From: Clostridiales bacterium
Lineage (GTDB): Bacteria > Bacillota > Clostridia > Oscillospirales > QAMX01
Direction of reading: 5' to 3'
Length of the DNA: 5,274 bases
Assembly: GCA_012514045.1 (NCBI GenBank)
Contig: JAAZBA010000222.1
Span: forward strand, 1 to 5,274
Positions 1-5,274 of the stretch are shown here, piece by piece (position 1 is the stretch's first letter; the number at the start of each line of letters is the position of its first letter). Made by a program: the position numbers and the translations under genes. The notes under the pieces were generated by a model that saw only the letters and a program-made list of their open reading frames with translations, had not been told where the DNA came from and did no database searches.

Positions 1-1
1 T

Positions 2-127
2 GGACCTACATCCATACTTGTCACAGGAAGTCCTATGGAGTTTTTTATTAAAGCACTGATAATTGTGGCTGTTATTACGGCTGTCGTTTTGGTAATCAGA
101 AAGATTGTAAAGAAGGGAGACAAATAA
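2..127 (+). CDS. C-terminal end of an unidentified membrane-anchored protein (5' end outside window)
   Basis: An open frame enters from the left edge and ends at TAA 125-127, giving 41 residues with no stop. It contains a hydrophobic run of about 18 residues (IKALIIVAVITAVVLVI) followed by a basic tail (RKIVKKGDK). This is the layout of a C-terminal single-pass anchor with a short cytoplasmic positive tail. An internal ATG at 35 has AGGAAG at 25-30 only 4 nt upstream, so a separate 30-residue single-pass peptide is a real alternative. Its stop shares one base with the next start (TAATG), so it probably belongs to the same transcript. I do not recognise the family, and no function can be given from this fragment. 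Confidence 0.55.
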   Translation, partial: GPTSILVTGSPMEFFIKALIIVAVITAVVLVIRKIVKKGDK

Positions 128-801
128 TGGGATTTACACAAGAAACCCTTGATTTTTTGGCTGAGAACAGGATTCGCGGCGACAAAAAATGGTTCCACGA
201 GCATAAAAGTGAATACGAAAAACTTGTAAAGGCTCCGTTTTTCGAGGTTTGTGAGGCTCTTGCCGAGACAATGCTGTCAATTGATGAGCTTCTGATTGTA
301 GAACCTAGAAAAACACTGAGCCGTATATACAGAGACACCCGCTTCTCAAAGGATAAGTCACTCTATCGCTCTAATATGTGGATACTTTTTATCCGCGATA
401 AAAGGCTTTCCGACGGATTTCCTGCTTTCTTTTTTGAAATCGGTCTTTGGGGATTTCATTACGGCTGCGGCTATTATGATGCCGGAAACGAACGGATGAG
501 CATAATGAGAGACATGCTGATAGGCGGTAAACCTTTGGCTAAGAAAGCGTTTGAATCGTTCTATAATCAAGATGTATTTTCTCTTACAGGCGATAAATAT
601 AAACGTTCAAGATATTCCCAATATGATGAGCGAATGGCTGATTGGCTGGACAGAAAGAGCATATGCTTTCTGCGAAGAAGTGATGATTTTGAGATGCTCT
701 ATTCCGATGAACTGATACCTATGCTTAAGAGAGATTTTCCTCTCCTTAAGCCGGAATATGAGTTTCTCTTGAGTATTGAATCAAGAAGAAACAATTTATA
801 A
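127..801 (+). CDS. DUF2461 (TIGR02453-type) family protein
   Basis: This 224-residue soluble protein is recognised as DUF2461, a family of unknown biochemical function found widely in bacteria. Two stretches support the call. Residues about 14-38 match the family's N-terminal pattern: NRIRGDKKWF, then an H/Y-containing helix and a KAPF segment. Residues 66-85 carry the family core RIYRDTRFSKDKSLYRSN. The length of about 220 residues is normal for the family and no truncation is seen. The start at ATG 127 is supported by AAGGGAG at 113-119, 7 nt upstream, and by the one-base overlap with the upstream stop. No signal peptide or membrane segment is visible, so it is probably cytoplasmic. The next gene's ribosome binding site begins on the last base of this stop codon, which points to co-transcription with the redox and transport genes. 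Its role there is unknown. Confidence 0.9.
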   Translation: MGFTQETLDFLAENRIRGDKKWFHEHKSEYEKLVKAPFFEVCEALAETMLSIDELLIVEPRKTLSRIYRDTRFSKDKSLYRSNMWILFIRDKRLSDGFPAFFFEIGLWGFHYGCGYYDAGNERMSIMRDMLIGGKPLAKKAFESFYNQDVFSLTGDKYKRSRYSQYDERMADWLDRKSICFLRRSDDFEMLYSDELIPMLKRDFPLLKPEYEFLLSIESRRNNL

Positions 802-807
802 GGGAGG
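801..807 (+). promoter_or_regulatory. Ribosome binding site fixing the start of the sulfite-reductase-like gene
   Basis: AGGGAGG lies 7 nt before ATG 815 and begins on the last base of the DUF2461 stop codon. The frame stays open back to an ATG at 776, but that start lies inside DUF2461, has no comparable site, and would add 13 residues with no family similarity. The 815 start is therefore preferred. Confidence 0.85.
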
Positions 808-814
808 TAAGAAC

Positions 815-1738
815 ATGATTTGCACAGTACCTGAAAGCGATGTGAAAAGAGTCAAAGGCATGGGTTTTCTTCGGGATAAAACAACTCCCGATTGCTTCAA
901 CTGCCGTGTTATTACCCGCAACGGCAAGATTACAACAGAGGAATGTATAGCAATCGCAAAAGCCGCAAAGCTTTACGGCAATGGCGAGGTTGCCATGACA
1001 ATACGTCAGGCCATTGAAATCCAAAAGATACCATACGGCAATATAGACCCACTAATAGCTTATTTAGCCGAATACGGTCTTGAACCTGGCGGAACAGGTC
1101 CTAAGGTACGCCCGATTGTTTCCTGCAAAGGTACAACATGCAACTTCGGACTTGTCGACACCTTTGATCTGTCTAAAAAAATCCATTATTCTTTCTATAA
1201 GGGATACAGATCTGTAAAGCTCCCTCATAAATTTAAGATTGCTGTCGGAGGTTGTCCAAATAACTGCGTTAAGCCTGATACAAATGATCTCGGTATCGTC
1301 GGACAGAGAGTGGTAAAAATTGATATAGAAAAGTGCAAGGGCTGCAAGTTGTGCCAGATTGAGAAGGTTTGCCCGATAAAAGCCGCAAAGCTTGTAGAAG
1401 GAAAGCTAGTAATCGACAGGCAGGAGTGCAACAATTGCGGCAGATGCGTAGATAAGTGTCCGTTCCATGCTCTTGACGAGTATACAGACGGCTACACCGT
1501 TTACATCGGAGGAATGTGGGGTAAGAAGACGGCAAAAGGACAACGTCTTGGTAAGATCTTTGAGTCCGAGGAAGAAGTTCTTTCCGTTGTGGAGAAGTCC
1601 ATACTTCTGTACAAGGAGAAGGGAATTCAGGGCGAACGCTTCAACGATACAATTAGGCGGCTTGGCTTTGAAAATGTTGAGAGTCAGCTCATTTCGAATG
1701 ACATACTCGCAAGAAAAGACAAGATAATTAATGGTTAA
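815..1738 (+). CDS. Small siroheme/4Fe-4S sulfite (or nitrite) reductase-like protein with inserted ferredoxin domain
   Basis: This 307-residue redox protein resembles the low-molecular-weight or AsrC-like branch of the nitrite/sulfite reductase superfamily. Residues about 24-75 form the ferredoxin-like half-domain, with CRVITRNGKIT and the T-x-R-Q motif (R64). By eye, R31 falls where CysI has its substrate arginine. The siroheme/4Fe-4S ligands are C104 and C109 (CKGTTC) and C147 and C151 (GGCPNNC). A two-cluster ferredoxin insert follows: C174, C177, C180, C186 and C205, C208, C211, C215. The C-terminal lobe has IGG (231-233) and the GERF...RRLG signature (273-284). It has one NiR/SiR repeat, unlike the two in CysI, so it should act as an oligomer or with partners. 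Electrons would come through the insert, in the cytoplasm. No AsrA or AsrB partner is in the window. Sulfite reduction is a family inference; the true substrate is open. It overlaps the next gene by 8 nt. Confidence 0.88.
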   Translation: MICTVPESDVKRVKGMGFLRDKTTPDCFNCRVITRNGKITTEECIAIAKAAKLYGNGEVAMTIRQAIEIQKIPYGNIDPLIAYLAEYGLEPGGTGPKVRPIVSCKGTTCNFGLVDTFDLSKKIHYSFYKGYRSVKLPHKFKIAVGGCPNNCVKPDTNDLGIVGQRVVKIDIEKCKGCKLCQIEKVCPIKAAKLVEGKLVIDRQECNNCGRCVDKCPFHALDEYTDGYTVYIGGMWGKKTAKGQRLGKIFESEEEVLSVVEKSILLYKEKGIQGERFNDTIRRLGFENVESQLISNDILARKDKIING

Positions 1739-2657
1739 AAGAGTTTCCTCGTTATTGCTCATTCTATTGTTTCTGACCTCCTGTACCGTCCGAAAAGATA
1801 ATAAGACAGTATATTACACCTTTACTGACTATTTTGGAAATGAGGTGTCGCTTTACAAAAAACCTGAGAAGGTTGCGGTACTAATGTCATCTTTAGCGGA
1901 CATATGGAAATTGTCAGGTGGTGAAGTGAGCATCACAGTGGGTGAAACTTTGGAGCGGGGAATTGCTTCATCTGATGCTGTCCTCGTAGACAAAGGAGCC
2001 GGTAAGAGTATTGATATAGAAGCGTTGCTTGCAGCTCAGCCTGATTTTGTTGTCTGCTCAGCTGATATCTCAGCACAACTTGAGGTGTGCCGGCTATTAA
2101 ACGGCACAGGTATTCCCTGCGCTGCCATGAGGGTGGAGACCTTTGATGATTATCTCGAAACACTTCGTATATTTACGGAGATCACCGGAAAAACAACGCT
2201 GTATGATGAACACGGTATAGAAGTAGGGAATAGGATCAAGGAGATAAAGAACCGTACGTCAGGCTTTGACGGGGAAAAAGTTCTGTTTATTCGAGCTGGT
2301 TCAAAACAGTCCGCGGTAAAGGCTAAAACTGCCCGTGAGCATTTTGCCTGTGTGATTCTTGATGATCTGGGAACACATAACATTGCTGAAAACGCAACTG
2401 TGTTGCTCGACGGGCTGAGTATAGAGGAGATTATCAAAGAAAATCCGAAGCATATATTTATAACCTCCATGGGTGATGAGGAAGCATCAAGAGCGTATAT
2501 GGAGAGCCTTTTCGCGCTTCCCCAATATAAAGCGCTTGACGCTGTTAAAAATGGCAACTGTCACTACCTGCCAAAGGAGCTGTTCCAATATAAGCCTAAC
2601 GGAAGATGGGCTGAAGCATATGAATACATTTGGAAAATCCTGTATAGTGAAGAATAA
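1731..2657 (+). CDS. ABC importer substrate-binding lipoprotein, FecB/BtuF type (iron-chelate or tetrapyrrole-like ligand)
   Basis: This 308-residue extracellular lipoprotein should capture a ligand and deliver it to the permease encoded next. Residues 1-17 are a lipoprotein signal peptide (basic MVKR, then a leucine-rich core) ending in the lipobox LTSC, with C18 as the lipidated cysteine. The mature part fits the periplasmic binding protein 2 (PF01497, class III) fold: a strand near FTDYFGNEVSL (31-41), PEKVAVL (45-51), the IDIEALLAAQPDFVV segment (94-108) that is typical of the family, a long interlobe helix around 155-177, and the C-terminal YKPNGRWAEAY (287-297) common in clostridial members. 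The ligand is undetermined; ferric siderophore, heme and cobalamin are all possible. The start lies inside the preceding gene with no good ribosome binding site, which suggests translational coupling to it. The length is normal and no defect is seen. Confidence 0.9.
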   Translation: MVKRVSSLLLILLFLTSCTVRKDNKTVYYTFTDYFGNEVSLYKKPEKVAVLMSSLADIWKLSGGEVSITVGETLERGIASSDAVLVDKGAGKSIDIEALLAAQPDFVVCSADISAQLEVCRLLNGTGIPCAAMRVETFDDYLETLRIFTEITGKTTLYDEHGIEVGNRIKEIKNRTSGFDGEKVLFIRAGSKQSAVKAKTAREHFACVILDDLGTHNIAENATVLLDGLSIEEIIKENPKHIFITSMGDEEASRAYMESLFALPQYKALDAVKNGNCHYLPKELFQYKPNGRWAEAYEYIWKILYSEE

Positions 2658-3624
2658 CAAAGCAATACTTATCCTAGCGCTTATTGCTACGTCTCTTATG
2701 TCGCTTATTCTTGGGAGCAGCCAAATGGGCTTACGTGAATTAATGTCAGGACTGTTTATGCGTGAAGGTTTTGATACAGTATCAGTGATTATTTATCATG
2801 TAAGACTGCCCAGACTATGCGCATCAATATTGTCGGGGATAGGTCTGTCCCTCTCGGGAGTGCTCCTTCAGAGCATAACAGACAACAAGCTTGCAAGCCC
2901 CGGTATAATCGGCGTGAATTCAGGAGCCGGATTTGCTTCCATAATGCTTCTATACTTTTTACCAGTGTTCTTTTATATCCTTCCCTTTGCCGCTTTCGCA
3001 GGAGCTTTTTTGTCAACGCTTGTAATCCTTGGGTTATCGCGTTTAGCGGGAGACAGAAAATCCACGTTAATCCTTGCCGGTATCGCTATGCAGTCCCTTC
3101 TCGGAGCAGGCATATCCTTTATATCAATGCTTGACAGCGATGTTTTGACGTCATATAATTACTTTTCCATCGGCGGATTTTCGGGAGTTCTGATTGCCGA
3201 GTTGATTGTCCCGGCGATAATCATTGTTGTCTGTCTTTTGATATCTCTTCTACTTTCGGGGAAAATAGAACTTATTTGTCTCGGTGACGCTTATGCCTCA
3301 TCCCTTGGAGTGAGAGTCAAATTGTTGCGGCTTGTTTGTGTTATATGTGCCAGCGCCTCTGCCGCGTCTGTAGTCAGCTTCGCGGGTCTTCTCGGGTTCG
3401 TAGGGCTGATTGTTCCCCACATAGCGAGATACTTGACAAAAGGCGGTACTAGGGCTGTTGTTACCACATCGGCTCTTGTAGGGAGCATACTTGTAACTCT
3501 CGCAGATCTTTTGGGAAGAACTGCGTTTGCGCCGACTGAGGTGCCTGTTGGCATAATTATGGCGCTCTTAGGTGCTCCGTTCTTCCTTATTCTGCTTATC
3601 GGAGGGAGGAAGAAAGGTGCTTGA
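2647..3624 (+). CDS. FecCD/BtuC-family ABC importer permease
   Basis: This polytopic membrane protein forms the translocation channel for the ligand delivered by the upstream lipoprotein. Numbered from GTG 2647 (325 residues), it has a first membrane segment at about 5-23, RLPR (53-56) before the second, the family motif LASPGIIG (82-89), further hydrophobic segments to the C-terminus, the ATPase-coupling loop GFVGLIVPHIAR (250-261), and the conserved GRTAFAPTEVPVGI (290-303) and APFFLILL (310-317). The start is uncertain. GTG 2647 overlaps the lipoprotein gene by 11 nt and gives a typical short basic N-terminus, but lacks a clear Shine-Dalgarno site. ATG 2620 would add nine residues. The frame stays open as far as ATG 2473, which would put an unlikely hydrophilic extension inside the lipoprotein gene. 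The usual length for the family is about 320-350 residues. The ATPase gene overlaps its 3' end. Confidence 0.92.
   Translation: MKNNKAILILALIATSLMSLILGSSQMGLRELMSGLFMREGFDTVSVIIYHVRLPRLCASILSGIGLSLSGVLLQSITDNKLASPGIIGVNSGAGFASIMLLYFLPVFFYILPFAAFAGAFLSTLVILGLSRLAGDRKSTLILAGIAMQSLLGAGISFISMLDSDVLTSYNYFSIGGFSGVLIAELIVPAIIIVVCLLISLLLSGKIELICLGDAYASSLGVRVKLLRLVCVICASASAASVVSFAGLLGFVGLIVPHIARYLTKGGTRAVVTTSALVGSILVTLADLLGRTAFAPTEVPVGIIMALLGAPFFLILLIGGRKKGA
3601..3609 (+). promoter_or_regulatory. Strong ribosome binding site fixing the ATPase GTG start
   Basis: GGAGGGAGG sits inside the last codons of the permease gene, 7 nt before GTG 3617. It decides the ATPase start against the in-frame ATG at 3572, which would place 15 non-family residues before the conserved LELKNVGISYG opening. 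Confidence 0.85.
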
Positions 3625-4372
3625 ACTTAAAAATGTTGGTATATCATACGGGAAAAGGGAAATCCTTAAGGATGTCAGCTTCTCGATAAAGAAAAAACAG
3701 GTAACAGCTCTCCTCGGGAAAAACGGCAGCGGGAAATCTTCTCTCATCTCAGCAATTAACCTTATGATACCATATCGAGGTAAAATTCAGCTGCTCGGAA
3801 GGGATATCAAAGAGTATACATCGCGGGAGAGAGCATCTCTTGTGGGAATACTTCATCAGAACACTCCCGCTCCTCACGTTACCGCAGGAAGGCTTATTGA
3901 ATATGGAAGATCTCCTTACCTTTCTCTTTCGGGAAAATTCAGTGAACGTGACAGAGAAGCTATATCCCAAGCGATTGAGCTTACTGACACGAGAGATTTG
4001 CTCAACAGGTTTGTTGATACACTTTCTGGAGGTGAACGGCAGAAAGTGTTTCTTGCCATGGTGATCTCGCAGAATACACCATTAGTAATCCTTGACGAGC
4101 CAACTACATATATGGATGCGGAGCATGAGCGGAGTTTTCTTCGGCTTATACAGAGGTTAAGCAATGATAAAACAGTCCTTGTTGTAATGCACGATCTTAC
4201 AAATGCCGCCGAGATCGCTGATAATGCCGTAATCTTTCACAATAATACTGTGGCATATAGCGGCAATGTAGAGGAATGTATAACAACAGGTACTATAGAA
4301 GATATATTTGCCGTAACCAGGCGTGATGTAAAAAGAGCAGGAAAAACACATCATATTTTTACAAGCTTTTAG
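3617..4372 (+). CDS. ABC importer ATPase, FecE/BtuD type
   Basis: This 251-residue cytoplasmic ATPase should power the importer formed with the preceding permease and lipoprotein. All catalytic elements are intact: Walker A GKNGSGKSS (34-42, K40), Q-loop Q81 in LHQN, signature LSGGERQK (136-143), Walker B VILDEP (157-162, with E161 as catalytic base), D-loop D167 and switch histidine H192. The EYGRSPYLSL segment (95-104), followed by a D-rich linker before the signature, is characteristic of ATPases of iron-chelate and cobalamin importers. The GTG start overlaps the permease stop by 8 nt and has the best ribosome binding site in the transport block, so it can be initiated efficiently even if coupling from upstream is weak. 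The usual family length is about 250-260 residues. It is the last gene of the apparent operon; no convincing terminator follows it. Confidence 0.94.
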   Translation: MLELKNVGISYGKREILKDVSFSIKKKQVTALLGKNGSGKSSLISAINLMIPYRGKIQLLGRDIKEYTSRERASLVGILHQNTPAPHVTAGRLIEYGRSPYLSLSGKFSERDREAISQAIELTDTRDLLNRFVDTLSGGERQKVFLAMVISQNTPLVILDEPTTYMDAEHERSFLRLIQRLSNDKTVLVVMHDLTNAAEIADNAVIFHNNTVAYSGNVEECITTGTIEDIFAVTRRDVKRAGKTHHIFTSF

Positions 4373-4379
4373 CTTAGAA

Positions 4380-4406
4380 CAGCTTTACAATCAATAGTTA
4401 AAGCTG
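4380..4406 (+). promoter_or_regulatory. Inverted repeat overlapping the nagB promoter (candidate operator)
   Basis: An 8-bp perfect inverted repeat, CAGCTTTA (4380-4387) and TAAAGCTG (4399-4406), is separated by 11 nt. Its left arm covers most of the -35 hexamer and its right arm abuts the -10 hexamer. A dimeric regulator bound here would block RNA polymerase. It does not resemble the TGGTCTAGACCA-like sites of the NagR/DasR family as I know them. It lacks a following T-run, so a terminator for the upstream operon is less likely. Operator function is inferred from position and symmetry only. Confidence 0.4.
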
Positions 4407-4412
4407 TATAAT
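4384..4412 (+). promoter_or_regulatory. Predicted sigma-A-type promoter of nagB
   Basis: TTTACA at 4384-4389 and a perfect TATAAT at 4407-4412 are separated by exactly 17 nt. This is a near-consensus housekeeping promoter. Transcription would begin near 4419, giving an untranslated leader of roughly 30 nt that carries the ribosome binding site AGAGGG at 4439-4444, 7 nt before ATG 4452. It makes nagB a separate transcription unit, although read-through from the importer operon remains possible. Confidence 0.72.
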
Positions 4413-4451
4413 ATTATTGGTTGAATATTATTTTAGAAAGAGGGATATATA

Positions 4452-5195
4452 ATGAAAATCATTAAAACAAAGTGCTACGATGAAATGAGCAGACATGCCG
4501 CAAACATCATTGCGGCTCAGGCTATTATAAAGCCCACAAGCCTTTTTGGGTTCGCTACAGGCTCCACACCTCTCGGAACATATAAGGCTCTCATTGAGAA
4601 GAACAAAGCTGGTGACGTGGATTTCTCTGGCTGCAAGACGGTCAATCTCGACGAGTATGTCGGTCTTTCAGGGGATAACGAACAGAGCTACTACTACTAT
4701 ATGCACAAGAATCTGTTCTCACAGATTAACATCAACCCTGCCAACACCCACCTCCCCAACGGAAAGGCTAAAGATATAGACGCTGAACTTAAGGCATACG
4801 ATGCTCTAATTGCTTCTATGGGCGGTATCGACCTCCAATTGCTGGGACTCGGCCACGATGGTCATATCGGATTCAACGAACCAGCCGATCATTTCTCAAA
4901 AGGCACAAACTGTGTAGAGCTCACAGAGATGACAATTGAGGCAAATAAGCGGTTCTTTGCATCTATAGACGATGTTCCACGCAAAGCTATCACAATGGGT
5001 ATGCGTGAAATCATGCAAGCAAAGAAGATAGTATTTATTGTATCCGGAAAAGACAAAGCTGAAATACTCTACAAGTCTGTATTTGGCAAAATTACTCCTG
5101 AGGTTCCGGCTTCCATTCTGCAGCTCCATCCCGATGTAACCCTCATAGCTGACGAAGCTGCTATGAAGATCATAACCGAAAAAGGACTTGCATAA
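4452..5195 (+). CDS. nagB: Glucosamine-6-phosphate deaminase
   Basis: This enzyme converts glucosamine 6-phosphate to fructose 6-phosphate and ammonia, feeding amino sugars from cell-wall or host-glycan breakdown into glycolysis. It acts in the cytoplasm. The 247-residue sequence carries the phosphate-binding FATGSTP (34-40), NLDEYVGL (65-72) with D67 equivalent to the catalytic D72 of E. coli NagB, and GHDGHIGFNEP (134-144), where D136, H138 and E143 correspond to E. coli D141, H143 and E148. The length matches the short Gram-positive enzymes (about 240-245) rather than E. coli's 266, so the C-terminal part involved in allosteric control there is reduced. The start is supported by AGAGGG and the N-terminal MKIIKTKCYDEMS, which suits the family. 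It has its own promoter and terminator and no nagA beside it in the window. Confidence 0.96.
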   Translation: MKIIKTKCYDEMSRHAANIIAAQAIIKPTSLFGFATGSTPLGTYKALIEKNKAGDVDFSGCKTVNLDEYVGLSGDNEQSYYYYMHKNLFSQININPANTHLPNGKAKDIDAELKAYDALIASMGGIDLQLLGLGHDGHIGFNEPADHFSKGTNCVELTEMTIEANKRFFASIDDVPRKAITMGMREIMQAKKIVFIVSGKDKAEILYKSVFGKITPEVPASILQLHPDVTLIADEAAMKIITEKGLA

Positions 5196-5205
5196 AAGAA
5201 TAGTC

Positions 5206-5240
5206 AAACGCTCGTCGGCATTGGCTCGGCGAGCGTTTTT
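5206..5240 (+). terminator. Rho-independent terminator of nagB
   Basis: The arms AAACGCTCGTCG (5206-5217) and CGGCGAGCGTTT (5227-5238) pair over 12 bp with one G-U pair, around a 9-nt loop, and end in a TTTTT run (5236-5240). It begins 11 nt after the nagB stop. The stem is GC-rich at its centre, as expected of an intrinsic terminator. Confidence 0.92.
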
Positions 5241-5246
5241 ACATAT

Positions 5247-5274
5247 AAAAAAGCCTTCCGATACATTTATGGAA
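5247..5274. terminator. Probable second hairpin terminator, cut by the window edge
   Basis: An A-run (5247-5252) leads into GCCTTCC; TTCC (5256-5259) pairs with GGAA (5271-5274), and ATA (5261-5263) pairs with TAT (5268-5270) inside it. If the sequence beyond the edge continues with GGC and T's, this is a bidirectional terminator. The A-run alone would serve a gene arriving on the minus strand from the right. The right arm is incomplete, so this is tentative. Confidence 0.42.

Noticed and set aside
776..814. Upstream ATG at 776 as the start of the sulfite-reductase-like gene
   Set aside because: It would add 13 residues overlapping the DUF2461 coding end with no suitable ribosome binding site, whereas ATG 815 has AGGGAGG at ideal spacing.
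1406..1762. A 118-codon open frame on the minus strand across the end of the redox gene and the start of the lipoprotein gene
   Set aside because: It lies antisense to two strongly supported genes, has no recognisable domain and no convincing ribosome binding site. The other antisense frames (for example 2150-2557 and 4896-5207) are rejected for the same reasons.
4363..4375. Small hairpin AAGCT-TTT-AGCTT at the end of the ATPase gene as a terminator
   Set aside because: Only 5 bp, AT-rich, spans the stop codon and has no T-run after it.
4373..4451. Possible riboswitch or ribozyme in the nagB leader (a glmS-like control of amino-sugar genes was considered)
   Set aside because: The leader from the predicted start site is only about 30 nt, too short for a known riboswitch or the glmS ribozyme.
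1..5274. CRISPR array, tRNA or rRNA genes, insertion sequences, integrase or attachment sites, and a Fur-box-like site
   Set aside because: No regularly spaced repeats, no tRNA-like cloverleaf, no transposase or integrase coding sequence, and no GATAATGATAATCATTATC-like palindrome was seen by eye in either intergenic gap.

Overview
The window is compact bacterial DNA with every supported gene on the + strand. Good Shine-Dalgarno sites of the AGGGAGG and GGAGGGAGG type, GTG as well as ATG starts, a short Gram-positive-type NagB and anaerobic-looking Fe-S chemistry suggest a Firmicute, probably a gut-type clostridium (Ruminococcus-like Oscillospiraceae). This taxonomic guess comes from gene style only; no marker gene is present.

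Layout. Positions 2-127 hold the C-terminal end of an unidentified membrane-anchored protein, or a 30-residue single-pass peptide. Next come a DUF2461 protein (127-801), a small siroheme/4Fe-4S sulfite-reductase-like protein with an inserted two-cluster ferredoxin domain (815-1738), and a complete FecBCD/BtuFCD-type importer: lipoprotein (1731-2657), permease (about 2647-3624) and ATPase (3617-4372). The junctions in this block are a 1-nt overlap, a 13-nt gap and then overlaps of 8, 11 and 8 nt. No promoter or terminator is visible inside it, so it reads as one polycistronic unit whose promoter lies left of the window. A 79-nt intergenic gap follows, holding a strong sigma-A-type promoter overlaid by an inverted repeat. 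It drives nagB (4452-5195), which ends at a clear rho-independent terminator (5206-5240). A second hairpin is cut off by the right edge.

How the genes may work together. The three ABC genes should form one importer for a metal chelate or tetrapyrrole-type ligand (siderophore-iron, heme or corrinoid); the sequence does not fix the substrate. The redox protein needs iron for its predicted siroheme and three Fe-S clusters, and it is translationally linked to the lipoprotein gene. Either the importer feeds cofactor or iron supply, or the redox protein acts on the imported ligand. The second idea is the most interesting one here and is inference only. nagB is ordinary amino-sugar catabolism and looks independently expressed.
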